Positions 34,459-36,835 of a stretch of 36,835 nucleotides of DNA are shown here, piece after piece. How positions within the stretch are numbered: the stretch's first letter is position 1; each line of letters opens with the position of its first letter. The stretch is taken from NCBI GenBank assembly GCA_903870815.1, contig CAIQEI010000049.1, positions 1-36,835 on the forward strand, in the 5' to 3' direction. A program made the translations under genes and the position numbers. The notes below the pieces were generated by a model. It ran no database searches. It was not told the origin of the DNA and worked only from the letters and a program-made list of their open reading frames with translations. This stretch comes from an uncultured Verrucomicrobia subdivision 3 bacterium. Its GTDB lineage: Bacteria > Verrucomicrobiota > Verrucomicrobiia > Limisphaerales > UBA11358.

Positions 34459-35369
34459 GGTTTTGAATTTGTTTTTGTTGTTTGGACTATTTTACATTTT
34501 TTTGATTCTTCTTTTGGGTAGTCAGCGCCGCGCGCAATTTTTTCAACGGCTGAGAAATCCTTCCGCAACTCTTCAAGCTTGGCCATGGCCCCTTCGTAAG
34601 CATCGTTACCCAGCAACAGATGGCGCGGTGGCTTCGGTGACTCGACCGCGGTGATGAGGGCTCCAACAGCACGCACCGGGTCACCGGGTTGCTTGCCTGA
34701 ATCGGCGCGAATTTCATGGCGCCACTCGCCCGCCGTTTTCGCGTAATCGGCAATTTGCTTTTTGCTTTCATTGGCCGACCGGCCGGCCCAGTCGGTGCGG
34801 AAACCGCTTGGTTCAACCACGATGACCTTGATGCCCAGCGGTTCCACTTCCTGCAACAGCGCGCCGGACAATCCTTCAACCGCAAACTTGGTCGCATTAT
34901 AAAACCCCAGCGACGGCGCGGAACGCAGCCCGGCGAGCGAAGAGATATTGACGATGCATCCTTTGCGCCGCTGACGCATCCCCGGCAGCACTGCTTGAAT
35001 CATCCGGCTCATGCCGAAAACATTGATCTCAAACATTCGGCGTACTTCGATTTCTTCACCTTCTTCAATCGCGGCGAAATAACCAATGCCCGCGTTGTTT
35101 ACCAGCACGTCAATGCCGCCGAACTTTGCCTCGGCGGCTATGATGGCCGCGTCAATCTGGCTTTGATCGGTGACGTCGAGTTTCAGCACCAAAGCATCGC
35201 CTTTGGCTGCCAATGCTTCTACCTGCTCCGGTTTACGGGCTGTCACCGCCACGCGAAAGCCGCGTGCTAACACCTGGGTTGCCAACTCACGTCCGAATCC
35301 AGTCGAACAGCCGGTGATAAACCAAACCGGGTTTTCGGAGGGCGTGATTTTTTTATTTTTTGTGGACAT
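34455..35369 (-). CDS. Short-chain dehydrogenase/reductase
   Basis: 304 residues from ATG 35369. A Rossmann fold with the NAD(P) motif TGCSTGFGRE (19-28), NNAG (91-94), a catalytic Ser at 143/144, Y157 and K161 in YNATK. After strand one the TARKPEQ region has Arg, hinting at NADP preference. The C-terminal 80 residues match the classical group often called oxidoreductase or YbbO-like. The substrate is unknown. An upstream in-frame ATG at 35396 would add nine residues and is less likely. It overlaps YceI (ATGA). The aldehyde dehydrogenase gene lies 36 bases upstream on the same strand, so the three once formed an operon. Confidence 0.9.
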   Translation of the reverse strand: MSTKNKKITPSENPVWFITGCSTGFGRELATQVLARGFRVAVTARKPEQVEALAAKGDALVLKLDVTDQSQIDAAIIAAEAKFGGIDVLVNNAGIGYFAAIEEGEEIEVRRMFEINVFGMSRMIQAVLPGMRQRRKGCIVNISSLAGLRSAPSLGFYNATKFAVEGLSGALLQEVEPLGIKVIVVEPSGFRTDWAGRSANESKKQIADYAKTAGEWRHEIRADSGKQPGDPVRAVGALITAVESPKPPRHLLLGNDAYEGAMAKLEELRKDFSAVEKIARGADYPKEESKKCKIVQTTKTNSKP

Positions 35370-35405
35370 GGAAATAATTCTTTTAAAGGATCGCATACAT
35401 TTCTA

Positions 35406-36665
35406 TCAGGCTGGCGCGTCAATGGAACTGACGCGCACCAGTTTTTTATTCACAAACTCCTGAATGCCCAGGCTGGAAAGTTCACGTCCGTAGCCGGAGT
35501 TCTTGATGCCGCCGAATGGTAAATCGCATGCCGTCCAGGTCGGGTGGTTAATGAACACCATGCCGGTGTCAATGTGGCTCGCCACGCGCTGGCCACGCGC
35601 GATGTCCTTGGTGAAGACCGAGCCGCCCAAGCCAAAATCAGAATCGTTGGCGAGCGCGATGGCTTCGTCCTCATTTTTCACACGGAAGAAAAGCGCGACT
35701 GGGCCAAAGAACTCTTCGCGGTACGCGGGGTTGCCGGGTTTGATTTCGGTGATGATGGTCGGCTCCATAAACGAACCTGGGCGATCAATCCGATTGCCCC
35801 CCAGCAACACCTTGGCCCCCTTGGCTACGGCGCGCTTGATCTGACCGAGCAACTGCACCAGCGCCGCTTCGGTGGACAGCGGACCGAGGGTTGTCGCTTT
35901 GTCCATCGGATTGCCCGCTTTGAACGTCGCCAGCGCCGCCCGAAACTTTTCCAGAAATCTGTCGGCCAGTTCTTCGAGCACGATGAAGCGTTTCGCCGCG
36001 ACGCAACACTGGCCCATGTTGTTCATCTTGGCCCAGACCGCCCACTTGACCGTCGCATCGAGGTCGGCGTCTTCCAGCACGATGAAGGCGTCGCTGCCGC
36101 CTAGTTCCATCGTGGACTTCTTTAGATTTTGTCCGGCTCGCGTCGCCACACTTTTTCCGGCCTCCACGCTGCCGGTCAACGCCACGCCTTTGATGCGGGG
36201 ATCATCAATCACGCGGCTGACTTGTTCGTGGGAAATGAGCAGGTTGGTGTAAGCGCCAGCCGGCGCCCCGGCATCGCGCCACAATTTCTCAAAGGCAATG
36301 GCGCATTGCGGCACACAACCCGCGTGCTTCACCATGATGACATTGCCCGCCATCAAATTCGGCGCGGCAAAACGTGCGAGCTGGTAGTATGGAAAATTCC
36401 ACGGCTGCACGCCGAAGAGCACACCGATTGGCGTGCTTTGAATGACGGCATCCCCTGACTTCGGCTTGAGGTATTGTGGCGCGAGGAAATCCTCGGCGTT
36501 CCAGGCGTAATAATCAATGATGTCTGCGCTTAGCGCCACTTCGCCCAGCGACTCGCCAATCAACTTGCCCATTTCGAGCGTCACCGGCTTGGCAAATTCG
36601 TCCGCGCGCTCCCGCATGATCGTGGCGGCCTTCGTGGCAATGGTCGCTCGTTCACCAAAGCTCAT
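35406..36665 (-). CDS. Aldehyde dehydrogenase (succinate-semialdehyde type), 5'-truncated by an IS
   Basis: 419 residues from the first available ATG (36665). Relatives are about 455 long and start about 35-45 residues earlier. Catalytic residues are present: E187 in MELGGSD and C221 in GQCC, with PWNFPYYQ (88-95), K113, the NAD loop TGSVEAGK (164-171) and C-terminal PFGGIKNSGYGRE. The frame is open and family-like upstream of the ATG (AATCFETWRQ before MSFGERA), then meets IS sequence at about 36698 and a stop a few codons on. The N-terminal part and original promoter are therefore lost. Catalysis is doubtful because part of the oligomerisation/NAD region is missing. Confidence 0.85.
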   Translation of the reverse strand: MSFGERATIATKAATIMRERADEFAKPVTLEMGKLIGESLGEVALSADIIDYYAWNAEDFLAPQYLKPKSGDAVIQSTPIGVLFGVQPWNFPYYQLARFAAPNLMAGNVIMVKHAGCVPQCAIAFEKLWRDAGAPAGAYTNLLISHEQVSRVIDDPRIKGVALTGSVEAGKSVATRAGQNLKKSTMELGGSDAFIVLEDADLDATVKWAVWAKMNNMGQCCVAAKRFIVLEELADRFLEKFRAALATFKAGNPMDKATTLGPLSTEAALVQLLGQIKRAVAKGAKVLLGGNRIDRPGSFMEPTIITEIKPGNPAYREEFFGPVALFFRVKNEDEAIALANDSDFGLGGSVFTKDIARGQRVASHIDTGMVFINHPTWTACDLPFGGIKNSGYGRELSSLGIQEFVNKKLVRVSSIDAPA

Positions 36666-36697
36666 CTGTCGCCAGGTTTCAAAACAAGTCGCCGCCC

Positions 36698-36835
36698 TGA
36701 CGTGACTTCACTTTTTCGGGCCACCTGATGTGTTAGTCTGAGACGCAAGAAAGGACCAGACGCATGAAAGGCAAACGATACACGACGGAAGACAAGATTC
36801 GCATCCTGCGGGAGGCGGATCGCGGTGAAAAAAGC
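36698..36835 (+). mobile_element. Left end of an IS3-type insertion sequence (runs off window)
   Basis: Family similarity of the dehydrogenase gene stops abruptly here. The next bases start TGACGTGACTTCACTTTTTC, a TG-starting end like many IS3-family terminal repeats. A transposase orfA begins 66 bases inside. The right end and any target duplication are outside the window. Confidence 0.7.
36764..36835 (+). CDS. IS3-family transposase OrfA, N-terminal fragment
   Basis: 24 codons reach the window edge. They read MKGKRYTTEDKIRILREADR followed by GEKS, the standard opening of IS3-family OrfA proteins (Lys-Arg-Tyr-Thr-x-Glu-x-x-Ile-x-Ile-Leu-Arg-Glu-Ala), which carry an N-terminal helix-turn-helix that binds the IS ends. 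AAGGA lies 8 bases before the ATG as a ribosome-binding site. The OrfB integrase domain would follow outside the window, usually by -1 frameshift. Confidence 0.85.
   Translation, partial: MKGKRYTTEDKIRILREADRGEKS

Overview
The window reads as chromosomal DNA of a moderately GC-rich Gram-negative bacterium, most likely a member of the Verrucomicrobiota. This placement is inferred from gene content and style: many GTG starts, few clear Shine-Dalgarno sequences, secreted polysaccharide-degrading enzymes next to core genes, an HTH-plus-metallo-beta-lactamase fusion, and short palindromic repeats at gene ends. No rRNA marker is present to confirm it.

Layout. Bases 1-500 hold no convincing gene but are dense in hairpins with GNRA-type loops and end in a terminator-like stem, so they may be the 3' part of a structured RNA. 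Then come cysK with a strong terminator, rho, and a WYL regulator (684-4165). A minus-strand group follows: a DUF1232-like protein, a double-ACT protein, tgt and a rhodanese remnant (6500-4160). A plus-strand arginine cluster is argB, argD, an AlkA-type glycosylase and argF (6658-10482). The minus strand then carries a PpiD-like foldase, an RluA-type synthase and hemB (14149-10518). Next are prfB, with its programmed +1 frameshift, and trpC, followed by the minus-strand pair surA-pdxA and a 58-residue membrane protein.

From 18.7 to 29.8 kb: an HTH/metallo-beta-lactamase fusion, a DegT-type aminotransferase, class II fructose-bisphosphate aldolase, tRNA-Leu(GAG), an outer-membrane protein whose start codon sits in a perfect 12-bp inverted repeat, a separately encoded C-terminal half of CarB, a secreted PL1-like lyase, recQ and lipoprotein msrB. 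The last 7 kb look more accessory: a secreted GH3/PA14 glycosidase, a lone grpE, a small plasmid-stabilisation-like protein, an SDR-YceI coupled pair, and an aldehyde dehydrogenase whose 5' end was cut off by an IS3-type element running off the window.

Functional themes are amino-acid and cofactor biosynthesis (cysteine, arginine/carbamoyl phosphate, tryptophan, haem, PLP), envelope protein folding (two SurA/PpiD-type proteins), termination and tRNA modification, and plant-polysaccharide breakdown. I saw no CRISPR array, prophage or defence island. The less ordinary items are the 5' structured region, the start-codon hairpin, repeats that supply stop codons to three genes, the split carB, and the IS-truncated dehydrogenase.
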